From: an uncultured Lachnospiraceae bacterium
GTDB lineage: Bacteria > Bacillota > Clostridia > Lachnospirales > Lachnospiraceae
Reading direction: 5' to 3'
Length of the DNA: 36,542 bases
Assembly: GCA_947628045.1 (NCBI GenBank)
Contig: CANQYP010000006.1
Span: 1 to 36,542 of the forward strand
The translations under genes were made by a program, and so were the position numbers. The notes beneath the pieces were generated by a model that searched no databases, was not told where the DNA came from, and saw only the letters and a list, made by a program, of their open reading frames with translations. This document shows positions 22,590-30,550 of the stretch, in pieces. Numbering within the stretch: position 1 is the stretch's first letter; each line of letters begins with the position of its first letter.

Positions 22590-24668
22590 TCAATCCTCTT
22601 CCGCATTCTGCCGTGCCGCGATCTCGCGCTCCTGCACGTCGTTCGGAGCCTGCTCGTAGCGCGCGAACTCATAGGAGTAGTCGCCGCTGCCGCCGGTCAT
22701 GGAGCGCAGCTGCGTGGAATAGCCGTACAGCTCGGACATCGGGACGTCCGCCTCGATGATCGTGTTGCCCTTGTGATCCGGGTTCATGCCGAGCACGCGC
22801 CCGCGCCTCTTGTTGAGGTCGCCCATCACGTCGCCCGTGAACTTATCCGGCACCGTGACCTTCATCGACGCGATCGGCTCAAGCAGAACCGGTCCCGCCT
22901 CCATAAAGCCCTTCTTGAACGCCTGGCTCGCCGCGGTCTTGAACGCCATCTCGGACGAGTCTACCGGATGGTAGGAGCCATCGTAGAGCACTGCCTTCAC
23001 GCCGACCACCGGATACCCGGCAAGCGGCCCCTTCACAACGGAATCCTGAATGCCCTTCTCGACTGCCGGGAAGTAGTTCTTCGGCACCGCGCCGCCTACG
23101 ACCTCCTGCTCGAACTCATACGGCGTCTCGAGGGAATCCAGCGGTGAGAAACGCATCTTGACGTGGCCGTACTGCCCGTGTCCGCCGGACTGTTTCTTGT
23201 ACTTGGAATCCACGTCGGAGCTCTTGCGGATCGTCTCGCGGAACGCCACCTTCGGTTTCGTCAGCTCGACGTCTACCTTGTACTTCGTCAAAAGCTTGCT
23301 GGCAATAATGTCCAGATGCTGGTCGCCCAGACCATAGAGCAGCGTCTGGCGGTTCTCGCCGTCGTTCACTACCTTGATCGTCAGATCCTCCTGCGCGAGT
23401 TTCGCGAGCGCCTGGGAAATCTTGTCCTCCTCGCCTTTCGCCTTCGCCATGTACCGCTTGTATGTATACGGTACCGGAGCGTCGATGCGTCCGTATGCGA
23501 TCGGGGTCGCCTTCGTGGAGAGCGTGTCGCCCGTGGAGGCGTTGAGCTTGCCGATCGCGCCGATGTCGCCCGCGTGGAGCTCCGGCACCTCGACCGCCTT
23601 GCTGCCTTCCATCACATAGAGCTTGCTGACGCGCTCTTCGTTGTCCGTCGCCTCATTGTAGAGCGTGTCGTCGTTCTTGAGCACGCCGGAGGCAACCTTG
23701 ATCATAGAGTATTTGCCGATGAACGGGTCCACGATCGTCTTCCAGATAAAGGCGGATTTCGCCTTGGAGAAATCATAGTTCGCCTCGAAGACTTCCTTTG
23801 TCTTCATGTTCACGCCCGCGATCGCGCGTTTCTCAGGCGACGGCATATAGCTCACGATATCGTCGAGCAGGATCAGGATACCCTGCAGGTTCAGGCTCGC
23901 GCCCATCGTCACCGGCACGATCGAACCGTCGGAGACATTCGTGTGGAGCGCGGAAACGATCTCCGCCTCGGAGAACTCTTCGCCGTTGAAATAGCGGTCC
24001 ATCATCTCCTCGCTGGTCTCGGCGACCGCCTCGATCAGGTTCTCACGGTACTTGTCGAGGTAATCCCGCAAATAATCCGGGATCTCGCACTCGACCTTCT
24101 CCTGCTTATTCACATAACGTCTGCCCGCCATCTTCACGACATTGACGTAGCCGACCAACTTCTCGTCCTCGCGGATCGGAAGGTGCAGCGGAGCGATCTT
24201 CTTGCCGTAGAGCTCAGTCAGATCCTCGACCACCTTGCGGTAGCTCGCGTTGTCAAAGTCCATATTGGAGACATAGAAGAAACGCGGGAGCTTATACTTC
24301 TCGCAAAGATCCCATGCCTTCTGCGTGCCTACCTCGACGCCGCTCTTGCCGTTGACCACGATGATGGCGGCGTCCGCGGCCGCGGCTGCCTCCTCCGCCT
24401 CGCCGAGGAAGTCAAAATAGCCCGGCGCGTCCAGGACATTGATCTTCGTGTCGCCCCAGACGATCGGCACCATGGACGTGCTGATCGAAAACTTTCTCTT
24501 AATCTCTTCTTTATCGAAATCGCTGATCGTGTTCCCCTCAGCTACGCTGCCAAGCCGGCTCGTAATGCCTGACAGATACGCCATGGACTCAACAAGGCTC
24601 GTCTTACCGGATCCACCGTGTCCAAGAATAACAACATTGCGGATCTTGTCTGTTGTGTAAACCTTCAT
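22590..24668 (-). CDS. EF-G-like translation GTPase (FusA2-type paralogue)
   Basis: This 692-residue protein has the full elongation factor G domain order. P-loop GHGGSGKTS is near residue 16. The G domain reaches about 270, then come domain II, domain III, domain IV (KQSGGHGQYGHVKMRF) and domain V ending near 670. Key motifs differ from canonical EF-G. The catalytic DTPGHVDF is DAPGYFDF, so the GTPase histidine is Tyr. The guanine-specificity NKxD reads SNMD. The P-loop lacks the usual AHIDAGKTT. These point to the EF-G-like paralogue family, whose role is not clear, and not to the main translocase. The ATG at 24668 was chosen over one at 24737 because GGAGG lies seven bases upstream and the product starts MKVYTTDKIRNVVILGHGG. 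Confidence 0.92.
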   Translation of the reverse strand: MKVYTTDKIRNVVILGHGGSGKTSLVESMAYLSGITSRLGSVAEGNTISDFDKEEIKRKFSISTSMVPIVWGDTKINVLDAPGYFDFLGEAEEAAAAADAAIIVVNGKSGVEVGTQKAWDLCEKYKLPRFFYVSNMDFDNASYRKVVEDLTELYGKKIAPLHLPIREDEKLVGYVNVVKMAGRRYVNKQEKVECEIPDYLRDYLDKYRENLIEAVAETSEEMMDRYFNGEEFSEAEIVSALHTNVSDGSIVPVTMGASLNLQGILILLDDIVSYMPSPEKRAIAGVNMKTKEVFEANYDFSKAKSAFIWKTIVDPFIGKYSMIKVASGVLKNDDTLYNEATDNEERVSKLYVMEGSKAVEVPELHAGDIGAIGKLNASTGDTLSTKATPIAYGRIDAPVPYTYKRYMAKAKGEEDKISQALAKLAQEDLTIKVVNDGENRQTLLYGLGDQHLDIIASKLLTKYKVDVELTKPKVAFRETIRKSSDVDSKYKKQSGGHGQYGHVKMRFSPLDSLETPYEFEQEVVGGAVPKNYFPAVEKGIQDSVVKGPLAGYPVVGVKAVLYDGSYHPVDSSEMAFKTAASQAFKKGFMEAGPVLLEPIASMKVTVPDKFTGDVMGDLNKRRGRVLGMNPDHKGNTIIEADVPMSELYGYSTQLRSMTGGSGDYSYEFARYEQAPNDVQEREIAARQNAEED

Positions 24669-24721
24669 AGTTTTTCCTCCAATTTTAGTTAGTCCGTGGA
24701 CAGAAACACCCACATGGATAT

Positions 24722-24750
24722 ATTCTACTAAAACCACAACAATAATTCAA
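24722..24750 (-). promoter_or_regulatory. Predicted promoter for the EF-G-like gene
   Basis: On the minus strand TTGAAT (24745-24750) and TAGAAT (24722-24727) are 17 bases apart in an AT-rich spacer shared with the divergent tyrA promoter. Confidence 0.65.
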
Positions 24751-24808
24751 GTATTTTATCCACTTTTAACAATATTTTTATTTTTCATACGTTAAAGCGG
24801 CAAAGCCT

Positions 24809-24837
24809 TTGACAGCCACTTTTCAAAATAGTAAAAT
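24809..24837 (+). promoter_or_regulatory. Predicted promoter for tyrA-aroA
   Basis: A perfect -35 box TTGACA (24809-24814) and TAAAAT (24832-24837) are separated by 17 bases. The short leader to the tyrA ATG (about 30 bases) leaves no room for a riboswitch or T-box. Confidence 0.75.
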
Positions 24838-24875
24838 ATACGGGACAGATTTACGATAGAAAAGGACGGACTCAT

Positions 24876-25976
24876 ATGGACTGGAATACCTTTGGCTTTA
24901 TCGGACTCGGACTGATCGGCGGCTCGCTCGCGAAAACGCTCCGGCGCGTCCTGCCGGGCTGCCGGATCCTCGCCTATACCAGAACGCGCGCGACCACACA
25001 GCAGGCGCTTGCCGAGCAGGTGATCGACCAGATCTGCGAATCACCCGCGGACGCCGCGTTCGCCTCCTGCGACTGCATTTTCCTCTGCGCGCCGGTCGGC
25101 AGCAATGTCGAGGCGCTGCGGCTCTTAAAGGACGTCGTCCCGGAGCGCTGCATTCTCACGGACGTCGGCAGCGTGAAGACGGACATCCATCTCGCCGCGT
25201 CCGAGCTCGGGCTGAACGGGCGGTTCATCGGCGGACACCCGATGACCGGTTCGGAGAAATCCGGTTTCGCGAACGCGAACGCGCACCTGTTTGAGAATTC
25301 CTACTTCATTCTCACGCCATCGGAAGGCTGCAGCCCGGAGAAGATCGAGACATACCGCGCGCTTGCCGCAAAGCTCGGCGCGCTGCCGATCATTCTCGAC
25401 TACCGGCAGCACGACTTTGTCACTGCTGCGGTCAGCCATCTTCCGCACCTGATCGCCGCCTCGCTCGTCAACACCGTGCACGACCTGGACTCCAAAGAAG
25501 AGGTCATGAAGATGATCGCCGCGGGCGGATTCAAGGATATCACGCGCATCGCCTCCTCCTCGCCCGAGATGTGGGAGCACATCTGTCTCTCCAACCGGGA
25601 CAACATCTCCGCGGTCATGGATACCTTCATCCGTCTCCTCGAGGATTCGCGGGACCAAATGCGCGCCGGGAACGGACAAGCCATCTACCGGACGTTCGAG
25701 CGCTCCAGGGATTACCGGGACTCGTTCTCCTCGTCCCCGCTGGGCGCGATCAAAAAAATCTATACGATCTACTGCGACATTGTGGACGAATCCGGAGCGA
25801 TCGCCACGATCGCCACGACCCTCGCGGTCAACGGGATCAGCATCAAGAACATCGGCATCGTGCACAACCGCGAATTTGAGGACGGCGTGCTGCGCATCGA
25901 GTTCTATGAGGAAGAACCGTCGCTCAAGGCAGCGGAGATCCTGCGGCAGCACCGGTATCAGGTGTGGGTGCGATAA
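24876..25976 (+). CDS. tyrA: Prephenate dehydrogenase with C-terminal ACT domain
   Basis: TyrA oxidatively decarboxylates prephenate to 4-hydroxyphenylpyruvate with NAD+, the committed step to tyrosine. The 366-residue product begins with a Rossmann loop GFIGLGLIGGSLAK and shows TDVGSVKTDI and GGHPMTGSEKSGF in the catalytic region. It then has the helical dimerisation domain (VSHLPHLIAASL) and, from about 295, an ACT domain (DIVDESGAIATIATTLAVNG) expected to bind an aromatic amino acid for feedback control. The ribosome site AAAGGA lies about ten bases upstream. aroA follows after 26 bases, so the two form a small aromatic-amino-acid operon. Confidence 0.96.
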   Translation: MDWNTFGFIGLGLIGGSLAKTLRRVLPGCRILAYTRTRATTQQALAEQVIDQICESPADAAFASCDCIFLCAPVGSNVEALRLLKDVVPERCILTDVGSVKTDIHLAASELGLNGRFIGGHPMTGSEKSGFANANAHLFENSYFILTPSEGCSPEKIETYRALAAKLGALPIILDYRQHDFVTAAVSHLPHLIAASLVNTVHDLDSKEEVMKMIAAGGFKDITRIASSSPEMWEHICLSNRDNISAVMDTFIRLLEDSRDQMRAGNGQAIYRTFERSRDYRDSFSSSPLGAIKKIYTIYCDIVDESGAIATIATTLAVNGISIKNIGIVHNREFEDGVLRIEFYEEEPSLKAAEILRQHRYQVWVR

Positions 25977-26002
25977 TAGGACGTGAAAGGAGAATCCTCA
26001 CC

Positions 26003-27280
26003 ATGAAACTGAAATATACCGCTCCCCTGCGCGGTGAGCTCGCCGTGCCGGGGGACAAGTCGATCTCACATCGGAGCGTCATGTTCGGAGCGCTCGCGCA
26101 GGGGCGCACGGAGATCCGCCACTTTCTGACCGGCGCGGACTGCCTCTCTACCATCGCCTGTTTCCGAAAGATGGGCATCGAGATCAGCCAGAACGGTTCC
26201 GATGTGACGGTGTTCGGCAGAGGGCTCCACGGTCTGTCCGCGCCTGCGGGCGTCCTTGACGCTGGCAACAGCGGGACGACAGTCCGCCTGATGTCGGGAA
26301 TCCTTGCCGGGCAGGATTTCCCCTCGGTCATCACGGGAGATGACTCGATCTGCCGACGCCCGATGAAACGCGTCTTACAGCCGCTGACCGAGATGGGCGC
26401 TTTCATCACCTCGCAGCAGGGAAACGGCTGCGCTCCGCTGGATATCCGTCCGGCGCGGCTGCACGGCATTCACTATCCGTCGCCGGTCGCCTCCGCGCAG
26501 GTCAAGTCCTGCGTGCTGCTCGCCGGACTCTATGCGGACGGCAGGACGAGCGTCACGGAGCCCGTGGTCTCGCGCAACCATTCTGAGCTGATGCTCCGCT
26601 ATTTCGGGGCGGACGTCACCTCCGAGGGCTGCACCGCGTCCATCGCCCCGGAGCCTGTGCTGCGCGGGCAAAAGATCAACGTGCCCGGCGACATCTCTTC
26701 CGCCGCCTACTTTATCGCCGCTGCGCTGCTGGTGCCCGGCTCCGAGGTCCTTCTGAAAAACGTCGGCATCAATCCGACGCGCGACGGCATGCTCCGCGTC
26801 TGCCGGGAGATGGGTGCGGACATCACCCTTCTGAACGAGGATCATTCCGGCGCGGAGCCGTGCGCGGACTTTCTGGTACGCAGCAGCTCGCTGCACGGCA
26901 CCACGATCGAGGGGGCAATCATCCCGTCCTTGATCGACGAGCTCCCGATACTCGCTGTTCTCGCGGCATTCGCGGACGGAACGACCGTCATCCGCGACGC
27001 AGCGGAGCTGAAGGTAAAAGAATCCGACCGCATCGCCGTCATGACAGAGAATCTTGCCCGCATCGGCTGTGACGTTGAGGCAAGGGAAGACGGCATGGTC
27101 ATCCGCGGCGGGAAAGCGCTCCATGGAGCCGTGATCGACAGCCACAAGGATCACCGCGTCGCCATGAGTTTCGCGGTCGCCGCGCTCGCCTGTTCCGGCG
27201 AGACAGAGATTCTGGACAGCGACTGCGTGACGATCAGCTACCCCGGATTCTATGACGATCTGAATATGCTGTGCCGTTGA
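26003..27280 (+). CDS. aroA: 3-phosphoshikimate 1-carboxyvinyltransferase (EPSP synthase)
   Basis: AroA joins shikimate-3-phosphate and phosphoenolpyruvate to make EPSP, the sixth step of the shikimate pathway. The 425-residue protein has GDKSISHRS near residue 20, DAGNSGTTVRLMSG near 85, RRPMKRV near 115, SAQVK near 164, DELPILAVLAAFADG near 312 and DHRVAMSFAVA near 380. The short motifs GDKS, SAQVK, RNHSE and NPTR are those used to define the class II (CP4/Bacillus-like) group. I took the ATG at 26003, behind AAGGAG, over an upstream in-frame ATG at 25964 that lies inside tyrA. The gene ends before two strong hairpins. Confidence 0.96.
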   Translation: MKLKYTAPLRGELAVPGDKSISHRSVMFGALAQGRTEIRHFLTGADCLSTIACFRKMGIEISQNGSDVTVFGRGLHGLSAPAGVLDAGNSGTTVRLMSGILAGQDFPSVITGDDSICRRPMKRVLQPLTEMGAFITSQQGNGCAPLDIRPARLHGIHYPSPVASAQVKSCVLLAGLYADGRTSVTEPVVSRNHSELMLRYFGADVTSEGCTASIAPEPVLRGQKINVPGDISSAAYFIAAALLVPGSEVLLKNVGINPTRDGMLRVCREMGADITLLNEDHSGAEPCADFLVRSSSLHGTTIEGAIIPSLIDELPILAVLAAFADGTTVIRDAAELKVKESDRIAVMTENLARIGCDVEAREDGMVIRGGKALHGAVIDSHKDHRVAMSFAVAALACSGETEILDSDCVTISYPGFYDDLNMLCR

Positions 27281-27312
27281 GCTGTCGTAACATTTTTTCG
27301 GTCAGATCTGAT

Positions 27313-27338
27313 CGAGTAGGGCGGATTTTCCCTACTCG
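27313..27338. terminator. Hairpin downstream of aroA
   Basis: CGAGTAGGG (27313-27321) and CCCTACTCG (27330-27338) pair perfectly over 9 bp around an eight-base loop. No run of T follows on either strand, so it may protect the tyrA-aroA mRNA 3' end or act with the next hairpin. Confidence 0.5.
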
Positions 27339-27397
27339 CTGCGCGACCCGCGTGCTGCGATAACAGCAATTTTTCCGCTCACGGGTCTGCGCATAAA

Positions 27398-27435
27398 AAC
27401 GTCCGCGCAAAACTGCTGCACGGACGTTCTTTTGT
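27398..27435. terminator. Bidirectional intrinsic terminator between aroA and the SH3 lipoprotein gene
   Basis: AACGTCCG (27398-27405) pairs with CGGACGTT (27421-27428), with an inner GCA/TGC extension. On the plus strand CTTTTGTTC follows. On the minus strand the stem runs straight into TTTTTATG, a good U-tract for the lipoprotein gene ending at 27544. Confidence 0.75.
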
Positions 27436-27543
27436 TCTGTGCTGACTTTTCCTGTATTTTCACTTAATTCATTGTATTTTACTGTGTTTCACCGCGTTCC
27501 ACTGCATTTCGCCGTACTGCACTGTTTTCTCAAGCTTGCCGCC

Positions 27544-30453
27544 TCAATTGACTGTCGGCGCCTCGCCGCTCAAGCCGAGGGCAACTGCCTTCTCCGCGTT
27601 CCAGAGCAGCTCATCCGACTCGTATGCCGCCACGCAGCCGCTATCCACCTGAGCCTGATTCAGCCCGATCAGCGGAACGCTCATGTCGTCCGCATATGCG
27701 CATACAGTCACCAGCAGCTCGTCGATCAGCTGATCGTCCAGACAGAAAATGCAGTCCGCGGAATCCACCAGCTCGGACGCCGCCAGGTCGATATCCACAT
27801 CGGAGCGAATCTCCATAAGCGACAGCTCCGCGCCGTACGTCTCCGCCAGTTTCTCGTATTCCGCAATCTGATCCGCCGCGGTCTGATTCTCGGAAGAATA
27901 GAGAATGCCAATCCTCTGCGCGTCAGGGAACAATCCTTTCATAAGCTCAAACTGGCTCTCGATCCCCTCGGTCAGTTTCAATGCCTCCGCCTCGGATTCT
28001 GTCACTGCCTCCGTTTCTGATTCGGTCTCCTCCCAGGCGTCCTGGGCTCCCGCATCGGTCTCAGCCGTCCCTTCGGACTGCTCCCCGCCGTCTGTCGTCC
28101 CGCTTTCCGTCTGGTTCGTGGATCCCGTCTGTGCGCTGTCTCCCGACTGTGCGTCGTCTCCCGGCTGCGCGTTGTCTCCCGGCTGCGCGTCATTCTCCGT
28201 CTGCGCGCTGTCCTCCGGCTGCGTCTCCTGCATCTTCGCCCTCGCCATGTCAGCGATCCGCGCCTCGTCCGTGTCCGCCTTTCGCAGATACTCTGATTTC
28301 ATGTAGCCAACCTCTACGCCGTCGGAAGACTCAAAGTAGATCTGCGTCCAGCCGTCGTCGTTCTTTGCCGCGTAAACCAGCATGCCGTCGGACAGCGTCG
28401 CCGTGACCTCCGCCTCCGTAGACGGCTCCCTGCGCACGTTGACATGAATGTCCGCGACGGTGCAGACGCCCGTCCCGAGCGGTTCCGCCGCAGTCTCGGG
28501 TTCCGTCTCCGCCTCGCCCTCTATCTCATCTTCCGTCTCGCCTTCTGCCTCGCTTTCAGCTCCTGTCCCGGTCTCTGTCTCACTGTTCTCCTGAGTTTCC
28601 GCGCCGCCGGTCTCTGTCTCACCGTTCCCCTGCGTTTCCGCACCGGTCTCCTGAGTTTCGGCATCGTTCCCCGATTCATCATTTTCCTGCGTTTCCGCGC
28701 CCGTCTCCGCCTCGGCGTCCTCCTGCGTTTCAGACTCAGTCTCCGTCTCGGAACGTTTTTGCTCCTCTATCAGCTCCAGGAGTCTCGGATTGTCATATTC
28801 CGCCTTCTCAAGATACTCCTGCAGCACATAAGCCTCTTCCGTCTCACCTGCGCCCGCATAGCGAATCTTTACCCAGCCGTCCTGCGCTTTCCCCAAAACA
28901 AGCACGCGCTCTCCTGCCGTAAGCATGCCAAGCTTGCCGGATTCCGCCGTCGCCTGCGCGCGGACATTGATCACTTCCTTCGCCGCATAAAGGTTCTCCG
29001 AATCCGTCAGGTATTCCGTCTTAACATAGCCTTCGCCAAGCCCCGTATCAGACTCATAAAAGATCCGGGTCCATGCGCCCGACTCGGCGGCAGCATAGAC
29101 GCTCATTCCCGCCGTCAGCGACGCTACCTGCGCGGCGTCCGTGCCCGGCTGCTCGCGGACGCGAACCGTTCTCTCAATGATACGGAGACCTTCCTCAAAT
29201 TCCGCCTCCGTTTCTGTCTCTGATTCCGTCTCGGTCTCCGTCTCGGATTCTGATTCTGTCTCAGACTTCGTCTCGGACTCCGTCTGCCGTTTCGTCTCAG
29301 ACTCCTTCTCCGATTCCGTCTGCTTTGTCTCTGATTTCGTCTCGGATTCTGTCTGCCGTTTCGTCTCAGACTCCTTTTCCGACTCTGTCTGCTTTGTCTC
29401 AGACTCCGTCTGCCGTTTCGTTTCAGACTCCTTCTCCGATTCCGTCTGCTTTGTCTCAGACTTTATCTCGGACTCTGTCTGCCGTTTCGTCTCAGACTCC
29501 TTTTCCGATTCTGTCTGCTTTGTCTCAGACTTCGTCTCGGACTCTGTCTGCCGTTTTGTCTCAGACTCCTTTTCCGATTCCGTCTGCTTTGTCTCAGACT
29601 TCGTCTCGGACTCTGTCTGCCGTTTCGTCTCAGATTCCTTTTCCGATTCTGTCTGCCGTTTTGTCTCGGACTCTGTCTCTGACTTCGTCTGTTTCTCTGT
29701 CTCAGCCTTCCGCTGCGTCTCCGACTGAGGCTGTGTCTCGGCTGCCAACTCGCCCTGTGACGCAGAGCCGGACAAAGCACTCGTCCCGGCGGTATTCTCC
29801 GTCTGTGGCACCGCAGTTTCAGCAGTATTTTCCGTCTGCGGTGTCGCAATCCCGGCGGTGTTCTCCGTCTGCGGCGCCGCAGTCTCAGTGGTCTGCGCCT
29901 TCTTCGCGGCTTTCTTTGCCGCCTTCTTCGCGGTCGCCGTCTGTCCCTGCGTCTCGGACTCCGTCGCTTTCAGCGTCTCCGGCTCCGTCTGCGCCCTCAG
30001 CGTCTCCGATTCCGTCGCCTTCTGCGTCTCGGATTCTGTCGCCTTCTGTGTCTCCGATTCCGTCTGCGTCTTCTCCGCAACGCCCGCTTTTTGCACAAAG
30101 CCGTCCCGGTTCTCGAAACGCGCCGTCTTCACGCCCTCTTCCTCGACCAGCTCCGACTCCTCCACGATCAGCTCTTCCTCTTCAGGCAGCTCTGTGGAAG
30201 ATTCCGCCTCATCACCGGACAGGTCGATCTCCAGAGACTGCATCTCCGTATCGATCTCCGGCGTCTCGGACTCCGACTGCGGCTCAGTCTCAGACTCCGT
30301 TTCGGACTCCGTCTCCTGCCCGTCGACGACGACCATATCGGCGACCGCCAGCGTCTGCAGCTCCGTCTCCCCGCCGTTTTTCTTCCCGCATCCGGACAGC
30401 GCCGCCGCGATCACGGACGCGCTGATCAAACCCGCAACTGCTCTGTACTTCAT
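27544..30453 (-). CDS. Large lipoprotein with three SH3-like domains, Thr/Glu/Ser repeats and a C-terminal substrate-binding-like domain
   Basis: This 969-residue product has a lipoprotein signal (MKYRAVAGLISAS, then AAALSGC with Cys22). An acidic linker runs to about 130 and a Thr/Glu/Lys/Gln-rich stalk to about 418, containing six 23-residue repeats. SH3b-like domains lie at about 420-482 (VRVREQPGTDA), 483-552 (INVRAQATAES) and 658-728 (VNVRREPSTEA). Two more acidic linkers flank the third. A globular C-terminus at about 830-969 contains PDAQRIGILYSSENQTAADQ. That segment resembles one lobe of ABC_sub_bind (TrpX-like) periplasmic proteins. SH3b domains often bind peptidoglycan, so this is probably a surface protein spanning the wall. 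AAGGAGG lies nine bases before the ATG. No clear promoter of its own was seen. The function is unknown. Confidence 0.88.
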   Translation of the reverse strand: MKYRAVAGLISASVIAAALSGCGKKNGGETELQTLAVADMVVVDGQETESETESETEPQSESETPEIDTEMQSLEIDLSGDEAESSTELPEEEELIVEESELVEEEGVKTARFENRDGFVQKAGVAEKTQTESETQKATESETQKATESETLRAQTEPETLKATESETQGQTATAKKAAKKAAKKAQTTETAAPQTENTAGIATPQTENTAETAVPQTENTAGTSALSGSASQGELAAETQPQSETQRKAETEKQTKSETESETKRQTESEKESETKRQTESETKSETKQTESEKESETKRQTESETKSETKQTESEKESETKRQTESEIKSETKQTESEKESETKRQTESETKQTESEKESETKRQTESETKSETKQTESEKESETKRQTESETKSETESESETETETESETETEAEFEEGLRIIERTVRVREQPGTDAAQVASLTAGMSVYAAAESGAWTRIFYESDTGLGEGYVKTEYLTDSENLYAAKEVINVRAQATAESGKLGMLTAGERVLVLGKAQDGWVKIRYAGAGETEEAYVLQEYLEKAEYDNPRLLELIEEQKRSETETESETQEDAEAETGAETQENDESGNDAETQETGAETQGNGETETGGAETQENSETETGTGAESEAEGETEDEIEGEAETEPETAAEPLGTGVCTVADIHVNVRREPSTEAEVTATLSDGMLVYAAKNDDGWTQIYFESSDGVEVGYMKSEYLRKADTDEARIADMARAKMQETQPEDSAQTENDAQPGDNAQPGDDAQSGDSAQTGSTNQTESGTTDGGEQSEGTAETDAGAQDAWEETESETEAVTESEAEALKLTEGIESQFELMKGLFPDAQRIGILYSSENQTAADQIAEYEKLAETYGAELSLMEIRSDVDIDLAASELVDSADCIFCLDDQLIDELLVTVCAYADDMSVPLIGLNQAQVDSGCVAAYESDELLWNAEKAVALGLSGEAPTVN
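29257..29652 (-). repeat. Six 69-bp repeats encoding a Thr/Glu/Ser/Lys stalk
   Basis: Residues 268-399 of the lipoprotein are six tandem units of the type TESEKESETKRQ plus TESETKSETKQ. The fourth lacks four residues and the last ends early. The third has one Thr-to-Ile change. The flanking sequence is a looser version of the same ETESE pattern. The charged, Pro-free units may form an extended or helical stalk. Confidence 0.92.
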
Positions 30454-30519
30454 TCTCTGAAACCTCCTTACCCTTATCCGCTGCTCCCCATATGAACGCT
30501 CTGCGTATTTAAGCAGAAA

Positions 30520-30540
30520 GCGCCCCAGAAACTGAGGCGC
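30520..30540 (-). terminator. Hairpin terminator after pnp
   Basis: GCGCCCCAG (30520-30528) pairs with CTGAGGCGC (30532-30540) with one mismatch and a three-base loop. On the minus strand CTTTCTGCTTAAAT follows, a moderate U-tract, so some readthrough into the SH3 lipoprotein gene is possible. Confidence 0.6.
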
Positions 30541-30550
30541 CGAAAGTCTG

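Noticed and set aside
29257-29652. CRISPR-like regular repeats
   Set aside because: The units are directly adjacent without unique spacers, keep the reading frame and encode a protein stalk.
29141-29728. Ser/Val/Asp-rich plus-strand open frame opposite the TESE repeats
   Set aside because: It is the reverse-frame reading of the 69-bp repeats, and the opposite strand has a lipoprotein signal, ribosome site and SH3 domains.
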